From an uncultured Aliiroseovarius sp. (GTDB taxonomy: Bacteria > Pseudomonadota > Alphaproteobacteria > Rhodobacterales > Rhodobacteraceae): a DNA stretch of 64,000 nucleotides. The notes under the pieces were generated by a model that searched no databases, had not been told where the DNA came from, and saw only the letters and a program-made list of their open reading frames with translations. A program made the position numbers and the translations under genes. Below, one piece after another: positions 40,415-49,334 of this stretch (positions are counted from its first letter, which is position 1; the number at the start of each line of letters is the position of its first letter). The stretch spans positions 51,034 through 115,033 of the forward strand of contig NZ_CANMFT010000010.1 in assembly GCF_947497285.1 (NCBI RefSeq), read 5' to 3'.

Positions 40415-41122
40415 TTAGTGTCTGATTGCGATCTCTCCCACGCTGTTGTCGATGGATTGGCAGGCATAGAGGATCCGTGCGCGGAAATGCGTGTCGACGT
40501 AATCCGCGTGGAACCTGCTGGGCGCTTTCAGGATCAGTTTTGCACCCTCTCGCCCCTGCCGGGACAGGCCCCGGAACCACGCGTTGAACAAGGTTTGATC
40601 CTCTGAATGCAGCAAGGTCTGGACCGTCGACCATTCCGTCCCGTCCGACATATCAGGCGGGGGCGCATCTATGCCCCCTGCCCCGCTCCGCGATCCGCCG
40701 ACGGGCAGCGGCACGACATTGTCGTCCTTCGCTTCGTCGCGCGTCATCCGTTGTTCGTAATCAGGCCCTATTGCTGCCCAACTGGCCCGTGTGCAGCGCA
40801 GGATCTTTTCGATATCCAGCCGGTATTCGGTGACCCGGCCCCGCGCGCCCTGCCGCTTGACGACCAGCCAGCCCATCGCCCTGAGCTTCGCCATCTCGCG
40901 CTTCACGGTCCGTTCATCCACCGACCACAGCCGCGCGATCTCGCGCTGGCCCACGGTCAGTTCATTGCGGACCCAATTGTAGCGCGCCGTGACCAAGGTC
41001 ATCAGCCGCAGCACCAACCGTTGCGGTCCCTTCCCTTCGGCCAAGGCATAGGCGCCCATCGCCGTGAGAAGATCATATTTCAACGACGCCGCATTACGAC
41101 CCGTCGCCCTGAGCTGTTGCAT
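40415..41122 (-). CDS. DnaA-like plasmid replication initiator
   Basis: 235 residues. A winged helix-turn-helix at about 55-100 (LTVGQREIARLWSVDERTVKREMAKLRAMGW) is followed by a linker and a C-terminal stretch (WSTVQTLLHSEDQTLFNAWF, then APSRFHADYVDTHF) resembling domain I of DnaA, with no AAA+ ATPase motif. This matches the 'DnaA-like' replicase class known from Rhodobacterales plasmids and chromids. It is divergent from parA and parB, completing a replication-partition module. A GGGGG-rich ribosome site precedes the ATG. Confidence 0.78.
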   Translation of the reverse strand: MQQLRATGRNAASLKYDLLTAMGAYALAEGKGPQRLVLRLMTLVTARYNWVRNELTVGQREIARLWSVDERTVKREMAKLRAMGWLVVKRQGARGRVTEYRLDIEKILRCTRASWAAIGPDYEQRMTRDEAKDDNVVPLPVGGSRSGAGGIDAPPPDMSDGTEWSTVQTLLHSEDQTLFNAWFRGLSRQGREGAKLILKAPSRFHADYVDTHFRARILYACQSIDNSVGEIAIRH

Positions 41123-41606
41123 ACCGCCCCCAGCTTACCTGTTCCGTCCGCATTCGCGGCTGCCTCGATCCGGAGCTTTGCCCGGAAGTATTATCAATCG
41201 CCGAATCTAACGTTCGGTCTGTGGAAGGCATATTACGCCGAACTCAACGCTTTTGCCAACACTGCAACGATTTGCGTCCTTGGTTGCGATTCTGTCAAGC
41301 CCTCTCGGCTCAAGACCCTAAAACCTTTTCAAATCTAATAAGAAAAATGGTTTATAGGTATAGGGGGACATGCAGGGTGTCCCGTATTACAGCATATATG
41401 TCCCCCAATATAGCAAAGCGGCACATCTTGTGTCCCCAAATTCTGCGGCTCAGCGGGCTATTCTAAACAAAATGTAATGAAATCAATGCTGTCCCTGTGG
41501 GGCGTCGCAAACTGACCCAATTCCAAAATCCCTTTTGCTTTTTCCGCCAATTCCGCGTAAATCAGAAAGCACATATAATTAGCGTCCTATAAGAGCAGGA
41601 GTCAGG
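41123..41606. other. Probable replication origin region with TGTCCC motifs
   Basis: 484-bp gap between the divergent initiator and parA. It contains an AT-rich block (about 41325-41362), and five copies of TGTCCC(C) in either orientation: GGGGGACA at 41363, TGTCCC at 41378, TGTCCCCC at 41399, TGTCCCC at 41431, and TGTCCC followed by GGGG at 41490. The same heptamer forms palindromes after parB. No perfect TTATCCACA DnaA box was seen. Origin and operator function are inferred from position and repeats. Confidence 0.55.
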
Positions 41607-42911
41607 ATGTTTACCCACGAAGATTTGGCGCAGTTACAGGCACAATCACTGAAGATGCAGGGCTGGATCAGGCAGCAGACCTATTCGCCCGAGATGGAGA
41701 AGACGCTGCGCCGGTTCTCATCCTGGGAGGTCGCCGAGCTGATCTTCAAGGTCAATCAATCCACATTGCGTGGACGTCTTGCCGCCGACCCCTCCCTGCC
41801 CCAAGGGCTGGTCGAAGGCGACGGGCGGCAGCGCTGGTATACGCTGGACGAGATCAACGAGCTGCGCCGGCGCATCCGCATCAACCGCAAATCCATGATG
41901 CCCAAACGCCCCGCGGGCAAGCGGGCGATTCGCGCGGCGATTGCCAACTTCAAGGGCGGCGCGGGCAAATCGACTGTTGCGCTGCACTTTGCGCACGCCG
42001 CCGCGTTGGATGGCTACCGCGTGCTGTGCGTGGATTTCGACCCGCAGGCGACGCTCAGCCACTCGATGGGGCTGAGCGACGTGGCCGAGGAATATACCGT
42101 CTGGGGCATCATGGCGCGCGACCTTATTCAGGAAACGCAGCGGATGAACAGCGCGGTCGCGGGCGCCGAAAGCGGAACCGCCCTGCCCCAGCGAAAGCTG
42201 CCCGCCGCGATCACGGATATGGGGCTGTCCGATCTGCGCAATTCGGATTTCATCAAGCCGACCTGCTGGCCGACCATCGACATCATCCCCAGCTGCGCCA
42301 ACGCCGCGTTCGTTGAATTTGCCTCTGCCCAATACCGCCACGTGAACCCGGAATGGTCGTTCTTCGCCGCCGTGTCGCGGTTTCTGGATGGCCTGGCGGA
42401 TGACGCCTATGACATGATCATCTTCGACTGCCCCCCCGCGATTGGCTACCAGTCGATGAACGCCGTATTCGCGGCGGATGTGCTCTATATCCCGTCGGGT
42501 CCCGGCTATTGGGAATATGACAGCACCACGTCCTTCATCGGTCAGTTGTCCGAGGCGCTGGAGGATCTGGCGCGGTTCACCAATTCTGTCCCCGCGGGGA
42601 CAATGTCGTTGCCCAAGGAGTTCGCCGATGTGCGCTTCCTGCTCACGCGCTATGAGGCATCGAACGAATTGCACCGTGCGATGCGGACGGCGTTTGGTAA
42701 GGTTTTTGGGGAACGATTGGCCGAACACCCGATCGAGATGACGCGCGCCGTGGAGCAATCCGGGCGCTTCCTCAGCTCGATTTACGAAATTGATTACCGC
42801 GATATGACGCGGGAAACCTGGCGGCGTGCGCGAGGGTCGTTTGACACCGCGTATGAGGAATTCAGGGACAACCTGCTGACTGCCTGGGACAAGCTGGAGG
42901 ATAGAGCATGA
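41607..42911 (+). CDS. parA: ParA-family partition ATPase
   Basis: 434 residues. An N-terminal helix-turn-helix-like region of about 110 residues (SWEVAELIFKVNQSTLRGRL) precedes the ATPase domain: deviant Walker A FKGGAGKST (about 116-124), VDFDPQATLS and the IIFDCPPAIGYQSMNAV Walker B region. The extension allows autoregulation, as in RepA of repABC and ParA Ia proteins. AGGAGTCAGG precedes the ATG. parB starts inside its stop. Confidence 0.9.
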   Translation: MFTHEDLAQLQAQSLKMQGWIRQQTYSPEMEKTLRRFSSWEVAELIFKVNQSTLRGRLAADPSLPQGLVEGDGRQRWYTLDEINELRRRIRINRKSMMPKRPAGKRAIRAAIANFKGGAGKSTVALHFAHAAALDGYRVLCVDFDPQATLSHSMGLSDVAEEYTVWGIMARDLIQETQRMNSAVAGAESGTALPQRKLPAAITDMGLSDLRNSDFIKPTCWPTIDIIPSCANAAFVEFASAQYRHVNPEWSFFAAVSRFLDGLADDAYDMIIFDCPPAIGYQSMNAVFAADVLYIPSGPGYWEYDSTTSFIGQLSEALEDLARFTNSVPAGTMSLPKEFADVRFLLTRYEASNELHRAMRTAFGKVFGERLAEHPIEMTRAVEQSGRFLSSIYEIDYRDMTRETWRRARGSFDTAYEEFRDNLLTAWDKLEDRA

Positions 42912-43978
42912 GCAAACGTCGCGTCTTTGACATCGACTTCCCGGAAGCCGACCCACCCGCAGCCGATCCTGCGCCCGTGACGGAACCCCGACGCGGCCCG
43001 ATGGCCTCGGCGATTTCGGAAAATTCGGCCGCTTTGGAAGAGCGCCAAGCGGTCGAGGCGCAAATTCGCGCCGAGAACGACAGGCTTGCGCATGAACATG
43101 TGCGCCTGAAAAAGGCAGGGCTGATCACTGACATGATCCCGCTGAATGCCATCCGGTCTGACAAACTGACCCGTGATCGCAAGCCGGGGCGTGATGCGGA
43201 ACTGGACGAGTTGAAAGCCTCGATCCGTGATGTAGGGCTGTCCAACCCGATCCGGGTGGAGCAGGTGGGCGAAGGTGTCTTTGAGCTGGTGCAGGGCTTT
43301 CGCCGCCTGACGGCGTTCCAAGAGCTTTATGACGAAACGGGTGACGAGGCTTACGCGCGCATCCCCGCGGGGCTGATGGCGCATGGCGAAGAGCTGGAAA
43401 TGCTCTATCGTCGGATGGTCGATGAAAACCTTGTGCGACGCGATATCTCGTTCGCGGAAATGGCTGAGCTTGCGCGCGGCTATGTGGCGGACCCCGAGAC
43501 AGCCGCGCAAGATGCAGATCAGGCTCTGGCGGCCTTGTTTGGGTCTGTTTCGCGGCAAAAGCGCAGCTACATCAAGCATTTCATGACGCTGCTTGACGCC
43601 ATTGGAACCCACCTGAAATTCCCTGAAGCGATCCCACGCGCCTTGGGCTTGCAGCTTGAAAAGCGTTTGGTGTCGGAAGAGGGCGCGCGCGCCAAGGTCA
43701 AATCAGCCTTGGCGGCCGCGTTGGTGTCCACGCCGGATGCCGAACTAGAGGTTCTGCGCGAGCAAGCCGCGCCGCTTTCCATCCCCAAGAAAGCTCAGCC
43801 CAGCAAGCCCACAGGTGCGGCAAAGACGACGTTCCGGCAGGACGTCAAGGGTGGAACGGTGCGCTGCGCTGCATCCGAAGGGCGGATCGAAATGCGCATC
43901 GCGCGCGATTTCTCGAACGTTGATCGGCATCGGCTTGAGGAAGCGGTTCAAGCTTTTTTTCACGCGCTGGATGGCTGA
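42908..43978 (+). CDS. parB: ParB-family partition protein
   Basis: 356 residues with a ParB/Srx domain (VIPL-type region IPLNAIRSDKLTRDRKPG, LKASIRDVGLSNPIRVEQV, GFRRLTAF), a helix-turn-helix region with arginine-rich RRDISFAEMAELARGY, and a C-terminal dimerisation part rich in charged residues. Overlaps parA by 4 bp. Binding sites are likely the palindromes immediately downstream. Confidence 0.9.
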   Translation: MSKRRVFDIDFPEADPPAADPAPVTEPRRGPMASAISENSAALEERQAVEAQIRAENDRLAHEHVRLKKAGLITDMIPLNAIRSDKLTRDRKPGRDAELDELKASIRDVGLSNPIRVEQVGEGVFELVQGFRRLTAFQELYDETGDEAYARIPAGLMAHGEELEMLYRRMVDENLVRRDISFAEMAELARGYVADPETAAQDADQALAALFGSVSRQKRSYIKHFMTLLDAIGTHLKFPEAIPRALGLQLEKRLVSEEGARAKVKSALAAALVSTPDAELEVLREQAAPLSIPKKAQPSKPTGAAKTTFRQDVKGGTVRCAASEGRIEMRIARDFSNVDRHRLEEAVQAFFHALDG

Positions 43979-43987
43979 CCACCTTCT

Positions 43988-44048
43988 TGTCCCCAAGGGG
44001 ACAGAAGGCTGAATGGGCCGGGCAGGAGGTCTGTCCCCGCGGGGACAG
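43988..44048. repeat. parS-like palindromes (TGTCCCC/GGGGACA) after parB
   Basis: Two inverted repeats start 10 bp after parB. The first has 7-bp arms TGTCCCC and GGGGACA around AA (43988-44003), extended by CCTTC and GAAGG flanks. The second is the perfect 18-bp palindrome CTGTCCCCGCGGGGACAG (44031-44048). The same half-sites recur before parA. A partition centromere (ParB sites) is the likeliest role; the first could also act as a hairpin at the end of the par transcript. Confidence 0.65.
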
Positions 44049-44167
44049 GGTTCGCCCTGCGCGTGGATTGGCCGAATTGCAGGCATTTTCCCGCCCATTT
44101 TCTGCCACAGAGGTTGATTAACTCCGTCTGACAGCAGAAACGTAGCTGACCGAAATCAGGAGGCTTT

Positions 44168-45796
44168 ATGTCGATCATTGAATTGTTGCGCGCAGGTGGC
44201 GTGCAAGCCGGGGCGCAAAGCGCCGCAAGCAGCCCGTCTCTGGCCGCGATGCCAGCCTATTCGGTCAACCAGATCGCAAGCTATCTGACAAATGGTTACT
44301 GGGCGATCTCCGGACAACCAGCCCGGCATTTTGATGTGAAACCGGGTGGCACGCTAACCTATTCCGTGTCTTCCATCGCGCCGGCCGGAAAGTGGTTTGC
44401 CCGAAAGGCGCTGGATGCCTGGTCCGCCGCATCTGGCATCAAGTTCACCGAAGTTTCGGGCACGTCGGCGCAGATCGTGTTTGTGCAAGGTGACAGCAGC
44501 GGGGCGTATTCATCGTCTTCGGTGAGTTTTGGCGGCACCATAAGCGGGTCGATGGTCAACATTCCGACCTATTGGTATTCGGGCGACGAATATGACCTGA
44601 GCAGCTATTCCTATCAAACATACCTGCACGAGATTGGGCACGCTCTGGGGCTGGGCCATGCAGGGGATTACAACGGGTCGGCCAACTTCTTTGGCAATGC
44701 GCATTACGCCAATGACAGCTGGCAAAAGACCGTCATGTCCTATTTCTCGCAGTCGGAAAATCCGTATGTGTCCGCCTCTTTCGCTTATGTCCTGACGCCG
44801 ATGATTGCCGATGTCGCCGCCATTCAAAAGCTGTATGGCACTTGGAAGGGGGCCAACAAGGGCTCGACCACCTATGGCTATGGCTCGAACGCCGACGGGC
44901 CGGCTGGTGATTTCGCGGGTGAAAGCAACGTCGCGATGACCGTCTACGATTCCAGCGGTTTTGATACGTTCAATTTCTCGAACTACAGCGGCGATCAGCG
45001 GATCGACCTGCGCATCGGCAAGGCGTCAAGTGTGATGGGCGAGAAGGGCAACCTTGTGATTGCCTATGGCACAGTGATCGAACGGGCCAAGGGTGGTTCG
45101 GGCGATGATGTTTTGATCGGCAACACCGGCGCCAATACGCTGATCGGTGGGGCGGGTGACGACACGCTTGCGGGCGGCAACGGCAAGGATGTGCTGATCG
45201 GCGGCCCGGGTCTGGACGATTTGTTTGGCGGGGATGGCTTCGACTTTGCTGACTATTCCGGCACAAAAGCTGCCATCTATGTGAACTTGGCCAAGGGCAT
45301 GGGACGCGGTGGTGCCTATGGTGACACCTACTCGCGGATCGAAGGTGTGCGGGGCGGCGACGGCAAGGATCTGCTGAAAGGAAATGCGGCGGGCAACACG
45401 CTGTCCGGAAAAGATTCAGGTGACCGGCTGTATGGCTACAAAGGAAATGATGGGCTGTTTGGCGGGACCGGCAACGACGCGCTATACGGCGGCAGGGGCA
45501 AGGACTCGCTCTATGGCGGTGCAGGCTCTGACTGGATGACAGGCGGCAAGGGTGCTGATCGGTTCTATTTCAATGGCGGCAAGGATCGGATCAAGGACTT
45601 CCGCGATGGTCAGAACGACCGGATCTTTATTGAACGCGATCTGCTGCCAAAGGGTATGGGCGCGCATAAGCTCATGAAAAACAAGGCAAAAGTTAAGAAC
45701 GGCGATGTCTATATTGAACTGGGCAACGGCGATACACTGATCGTCGAGGACGTGCGCAACAAGATGAGCCTGGTCGACGATATCTCGTTTTACTAA
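44168..45796 (+). CDS. Serralysin-like M10 zinc metalloprotease with RTX repeats
   Basis: 542 residues. No Sec signal. The catalytic domain carries HEIGHALGLGH (H154, E155, H158, H164) and a Met-turn VMSYFSQ. From about residue 310 there are nonapeptide RTX repeats (GGSGDDVLIG, GGAGDDTLAG, GGTGNDALYG, GGAGSDWMTG) that bind Ca2+ and mark type I secretion substrates. The uncleaved C-terminus would be the export signal. No HlyB/HlyD-type exporter is in the window, so one elsewhere must be used. It starts 189 bp after parB. Confidence 0.9.
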   Translation: MSIIELLRAGGVQAGAQSAASSPSLAAMPAYSVNQIASYLTNGYWAISGQPARHFDVKPGGTLTYSVSSIAPAGKWFARKALDAWSAASGIKFTEVSGTSAQIVFVQGDSSGAYSSSSVSFGGTISGSMVNIPTYWYSGDEYDLSSYSYQTYLHEIGHALGLGHAGDYNGSANFFGNAHYANDSWQKTVMSYFSQSENPYVSASFAYVLTPMIADVAAIQKLYGTWKGANKGSTTYGYGSNADGPAGDFAGESNVAMTVYDSSGFDTFNFSNYSGDQRIDLRIGKASSVMGEKGNLVIAYGTVIERAKGGSGDDVLIGNTGANTLIGGAGDDTLAGGNGKDVLIGGPGLDDLFGGDGFDFADYSGTKAAIYVNLAKGMGRGGAYGDTYSRIEGVRGGDGKDLLKGNAAGNTLSGKDSGDRLYGYKGNDGLFGGTGNDALYGGRGKDSLYGGAGSDWMTGGKGADRFYFNGGKDRIKDFRDGQNDRIFIERDLLPKGMGAHKLMKNKAKVKNGDVYIELGNGDTLIVEDVRNKMSLVDDISFY

Positions 45797-45830
45797 GCGA
45801 TATCAGGGGTCTACCGAGTGCGCGCGGGGC

Positions 45831-47000
45831 TTAGTCGCGCCGTGCAAGGGCAGGGGCCAGCACCACGATCAGGGCGGACAGCGCCAAAAGCAGCACAAAG
45901 CCCACCCGGAGTGAGCTTGCCTGCGCGATGAACCCGATCACCGGCGGCCCCATCAGCAGACCGCCATAGCCTAACGTTGCAAGCCCGGCGACCGCTTTGC
46001 CCGGCGACAGGTCCGGGTCGCTGGTGGCCCGGCTGAAGGCCAATGGCATGATCACCGCATAGCCGACCCCCATCAGCGCAAAGCCGACCAACGCAACAGG
46101 ATAGGTTGCAACGCTGATGGCCAAAGCCACGCCAGATGCTGCGATCACTCCGGCAAGGCGCGCGGTCGGCACGGGCCCCAGATGGAGGGTCACGCGGTCT
46201 CCGGCCAGTCGCATGGCAACCATGGCCACGGAAAAGACCGCGTAGCCGAAAGCGGCCGCGGCTTCGGAAGCGCCGGTCGTCGTGACCAGAAAGATCGCCC
46301 CCCAATCTGCCATCGCCCCTTCCCCCAGCGACGCGCACATGGCGGTCAGCCCGACCAGCAGCAATGACCCCTTGGGCAACGCCAGAAATGGGCCGCGAGA
46401 GGCGCTGTGGGCCGGGTTAGGCGCCCATTGGGCAGATTTAGAGGGTCCAGCTGCCAGCCAGAGCGAAAGGCCCGTCACGGCGCCCCCAGCAAGCACAGCA
46501 TGCGCCGAAACGGGCAATCCGAGCTTGATCGCCGCATAGCCAGACGCCGCGCCAAGCCCCGCGCCAAGTGACCAGGTCGCGTGAAACCGGGACATCATCG
46601 GGCGGGGCAGGTGGCGTTCGACCGCGCCAGCCCAGCTGTTCATTGCAACATCCATGCCGCCATGGGTTGCCCCGAAGAAAAACAGGGCCACCGCAATCGA
46701 CAAGAGGTTGGGTGAAAGGCCAATCAGCAACAGCGACAACGCATAGCCCACCGCTAGCCACACGGTCACGCGTGCAGCGCCGTGCTGATCCACCCAACGC
46801 CCCGCAAGCGGGAATGCCGCGATGGCCCCGGCCCCCATCAAAAGCAACAGCGCCCCAAGATCCTTCGGGTCCAGCGCAAGTTTGCCCGCGACTGTGGGGA
46901 TACGCGACGCCCAGATGCCGAACAGCGCGCCGTTGAGCACGAACATCGCAATCACGGCGTTGCGCGCGGCGTGGAGGGCTGGGGCAGGGGGGGGTGGCAT
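45831..47000 (-). CDS. Major facilitator superfamily transporter
   Basis: 389 residues with about 12 hydrophobic helices, starting ALHAARNAVIAMFVLNG. The loop RWVDQHGAARV is the MFS motif A position. The YbjJ-like subgroup is the closest recognised pattern (GATHGGMDVAMNSWAGAVER is typical of it). The substrate cannot be predicted. A Pro-rich N-terminus of eight residues precedes the first helix. It ends 35 bp from the convergent protease gene. Confidence 0.85.
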   Translation of the reverse strand: MPPPPAPALHAARNAVIAMFVLNGALFGIWASRIPTVAGKLALDPKDLGALLLLMGAGAIAAFPLAGRWVDQHGAARVTVWLAVGYALSLLLIGLSPNLLSIAVALFFFGATHGGMDVAMNSWAGAVERHLPRPMMSRFHATWSLGAGLGAASGYAAIKLGLPVSAHAVLAGGAVTGLSLWLAAGPSKSAQWAPNPAHSASRGPFLALPKGSLLLVGLTAMCASLGEGAMADWGAIFLVTTTGASEAAAAFGYAVFSVAMVAMRLAGDRVTLHLGPVPTARLAGVIAASGVALAISVATYPVALVGFALMGVGYAVIMPLAFSRATSDPDLSPGKAVAGLATLGYGGLLMGPPVIGFIAQASSLRVGFVLLLALSALIVVLAPALARRD

Positions 47001-47070
47001 TGGTTACCTCGGTTCAATCGGGCGAAGGGGTTTGCGGGAAACAGACACTAAGCAGGCCAAATAGGGCGTT

Positions 47071-47985
47071 TTACCCCCGCGATGCTTCGGCGGGGACGGT
47101 GGCATTGCTGATCTCGACGGTGGCGTGTTCGATGCTGAACGCCTCGCGCAGACGGGTTTTGACACGGGTCTTGACCTCTTGCGGGTCCGTTCCGGGGGCT
47201 GGCGTGACCTCCATCGTCACCATCGGGCGTTCCTGGGTGACGGACCACGCATGGATATGCGCCACGCTGTCGACGCCGGGCAGGGCCTCCAGATCGGTTG
47301 CAACCTTGCGCCGGTCAAACCCGTCGGGCGCGGCCTCAAGCAGGATAGACCCGCTTTCACGCACAACTTTCCACGCCGAGCGCAGGATGATCAGCACCAC
47401 AACGACCGATAGGATGGGGTCGATCGGCGTCCAGCCCGTCGCCAGAATGACCAGTGCGGCCACGATCGCGGCAACCGACCCCAGCAAATCCCCCGCCACA
47501 TGCAGAGCAGCGGCGCGGACGTTCAAATTGTCGCCTTCGCCGCGTGTCAGGACCAGAAATGCGACGATGTTTACCAGAAGGCCCAGCACCGCGATGATCA
47601 GCATCGTGCCGCCCAGCACCTCGACCGGGGCGGTCAGGCGCTCAATCGCCTCCCACGTGATCCAGGCGGCGATCAGGAACAGCGACAGCCCGTTCACAAA
47701 GGCCGCCAGCACCGAGAACCGATCAAACCCATAGGTGCGCTTCCAATCGGCGGGCCGCCGGGCCAGCCGAAACGCGAACCACGCCAGCATCAGCGACGCG
47801 AAATCGGTCAGCATATGGCCCGCATCGGCGATCAGCGCCAGCGAGCCGGACAGAAGCCCGCCCACCAGTTCTGCGACCATGAACCCCCCGGTCAGGGCGG
47901 CGGCGATGGCGATCTTGCGCTCGTTCTTTGGGATATGGTCATGGCCATCATGGGTGTGATGGTCGTGCGCGCCGTGGTGTGACAT
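47071..47985 (-). CDS. Cation diffusion facilitator (CDF) metal efflux protein
   Basis: 304 residues from the ATG at 47985. A His-rich N-terminus (HHGAHDHHTHDGHDH) precedes six membrane helices; the metal sites of CDF proteins are present as LIADAGHMLTDF and AALHVAGDLLGS, and a C-terminal cytoplasmic ferredoxin-like domain (VDSVAHIHAWSV) follows. Zn, Co or Cd/Ni efflux is expected; the His-rich start is common in Zn and Co exporters (CzcD, DmeF). It diverges from a cobalt uptake operon, which hints at cobalt, but no metal-responsive repressor is adjacent. Confidence 0.9.
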   Translation of the reverse strand: MSHHGAHDHHTHDGHDHIPKNERKIAIAAALTGGFMVAELVGGLLSGSLALIADAGHMLTDFASLMLAWFAFRLARRPADWKRTYGFDRFSVLAAFVNGLSLFLIAAWITWEAIERLTAPVEVLGGTMLIIAVLGLLVNIVAFLVLTRGEGDNLNVRAAALHVAGDLLGSVAAIVAALVILATGWTPIDPILSVVVVLIILRSAWKVVRESGSILLEAAPDGFDRRKVATDLEALPGVDSVAHIHAWSVTQERPMVTMEVTPAPGTDPQEVKTRVKTRLREAFSIEHATVEISNATVPAEASRG

Positions 47986-48217
47986 GGGTGCCCTTCGCTT
48001 GGTTGACCGCTGTTGGTTGCGCACAGTGCGGCGATTGTTTGCGAAGATCAATTGGCGTGATGGCCATATCTGAACCATCCAAATATTTGCTTCGAAAAAG
48101 TAAAAATTTTTCAATAGGTTACTGGGTCTTGCGACGCTCCACTGCGCGTCTGCGACCCGCGGACCCCTGTGCATTTGCTTGACTCGGGGGCGGTCGATCT
48201 GACATGGACGTCGTGCG

Positions 48218-48400
48218 ATCGGTTCCGTGTGCGCAAAGGCGCCGCGGTAGTAATAGGGAATACGGTGAGGTGTAGCCAAAAGGCGCCAATCCCGTAACTG
48301 CCCCCGCAACTGTGAGCGGCGAGCGAAGCTGACAATGCCACTGGGATGCGTCCCGGGAAGGCCAGCCAAGCCAAGACCCGCGAGTCAGGAGACCTGCCGG
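48218..48400 (+). ncRNA. Cobalamin riboswitch
   Basis: The conserved elements occur in order on the plus strand: GGTTCCGTGTGCGCAAAGG at the 5' end, GTAGTAATAGGGAATACGGTG, the core GCCACTG (48337-48343), CCCGGGAAGGC and GAGTCAGGAGACCTGCC at the 3' side. These are the hallmarks of B12-element riboswitches. It lies 139 bp ahead of the cobalt transporter operon. The preceding 47986-48217 stretch holds no recognised gene. Confidence 0.93.
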
Positions 48401-48466
48401 ACGCTGGGCATCTGCCCACAACCTACCGGACGCCGGGGTGAGCGTCTGGCCCGGCGGTCACCAGAC
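48400..48466 (+). promoter_or_regulatory. Candidate riboswitch expression platform (alternative hairpins)
   Basis: Two stems share bases: GACGCT (48400-48405) can pair with AGCGTC (48441-48446), and GTCTGG (48444-48449) can pair with CCAGAC (48461-48466). Because they cannot form together, they could switch with B12 binding. No U tract follows, so control of translation or Rho access is more likely than an intrinsic terminator. Confidence 0.35.
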
Positions 48467-48538
48467 CCTCCCGAGCCATTATCCCCGTTGTTCCTTCTTG
48501 AATGCAGGCGTTTTGCCTGTGAACTCTAAGAGGACGAC

Positions 48539-49324
48539 ATGAAAACTTGTCTACTGGCCACCGCTTTGGCCGCTTTGCTTCCCGCTGCTGCCGCGGCGCA
48601 TTTCCAACTGAACTACACCGACGACGCGATGATCGACCGCCCCGGCGATGTGCCGATGGGCCTGATCTTCTGGCACCCGTTTGAAAACGGCCATGTGATG
48701 GACATGGGCGCGCCGCAGGAATTCTTCATGGTGCATAATGGCGACAAGGTTGATCTGTCCGATCGGCTGGAGCCTGCGACGTTCAAAGGCGCGTCGAACG
48801 AGGCGGCGGCCTATCGCGCCACCATTCCCGTGAAACGCTCGGGCGATTACGTCGTCGTCACGATCCCCGCGCCCTATTACGAGGAAAGCGAGGATATCTT
48901 TATTCAGCAGATTGCCAAGGTCGTGCTGAACCGCAACACGCTGCCCACCGATTGGGATCAGCCGGTTGGGTTGCCGACGGAAATCCTGCCGCTGAACAAG
49001 CCTTACAACGTGATCGTGGGGTCCACCTTCTCGGGTCAGGTGCTGGCGGACGGCAAACCCGTGCCGGGGGCCGAGATTGAAGTGGAATACATGGCGGCAG
49101 AGCCGGATCTGGAGGCCTTCACGACCACCGACCCCACCGCGCAACCCATGCAGGGCGGTGCAGTTGTGGCCATCGCGGATCAAAACGGCGTGTTCACCTT
49201 CGGCATTCCCAGGGCCGGATACTGGGGTTTTGCAGCGTTAGGGTCTGGTTTGGCCACTGAGCACGAGGGCAAGGAACTGTCGCAAGACGCCGTGATCTGG
49301 ATCCGCGCCGAGGACATGAAGTGA
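48539..49324 (+). CDS. cbiK: CbiK/NikK-type periplasmic protein (DUF4198)
   Basis: 261 residues with a signal peptide ending AAAAAHF, so the mature protein starts with histidine. It has the DUF4198 beta-sandwich pattern (PMGLIFWHPFENGHVMDM, YRATIPVKRSGDYVVV, ADGKPVPGAEIEVEY) with histidines likely to bind Co or Ni. In alphaproteobacteria such genes open cobalt or nickel ECF operons (K-M-L-Q-O). The riboswitch upstream argues for cobalt. An AGAGGACGAC site precedes the ATG. Confidence 0.85.
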   Translation: MKTCLLATALAALLPAAAAAHFQLNYTDDAMIDRPGDVPMGLIFWHPFENGHVMDMGAPQEFFMVHNGDKVDLSDRLEPATFKGASNEAAAYRATIPVKRSGDYVVVTIPAPYYEESEDIFIQQIAKVVLNRNTLPTDWDQPVGLPTEILPLNKPYNVIVGSTFSGQVLADGKPVPGAEIEVEYMAAEPDLEAFTTTDPTAQPMQGGAVVAIADQNGVFTFGIPRAGYWGFAALGSGLATEHEGKELSQDAVIWIRAEDMK

Positions 49325-49334
49325 GGCGGCTGCC

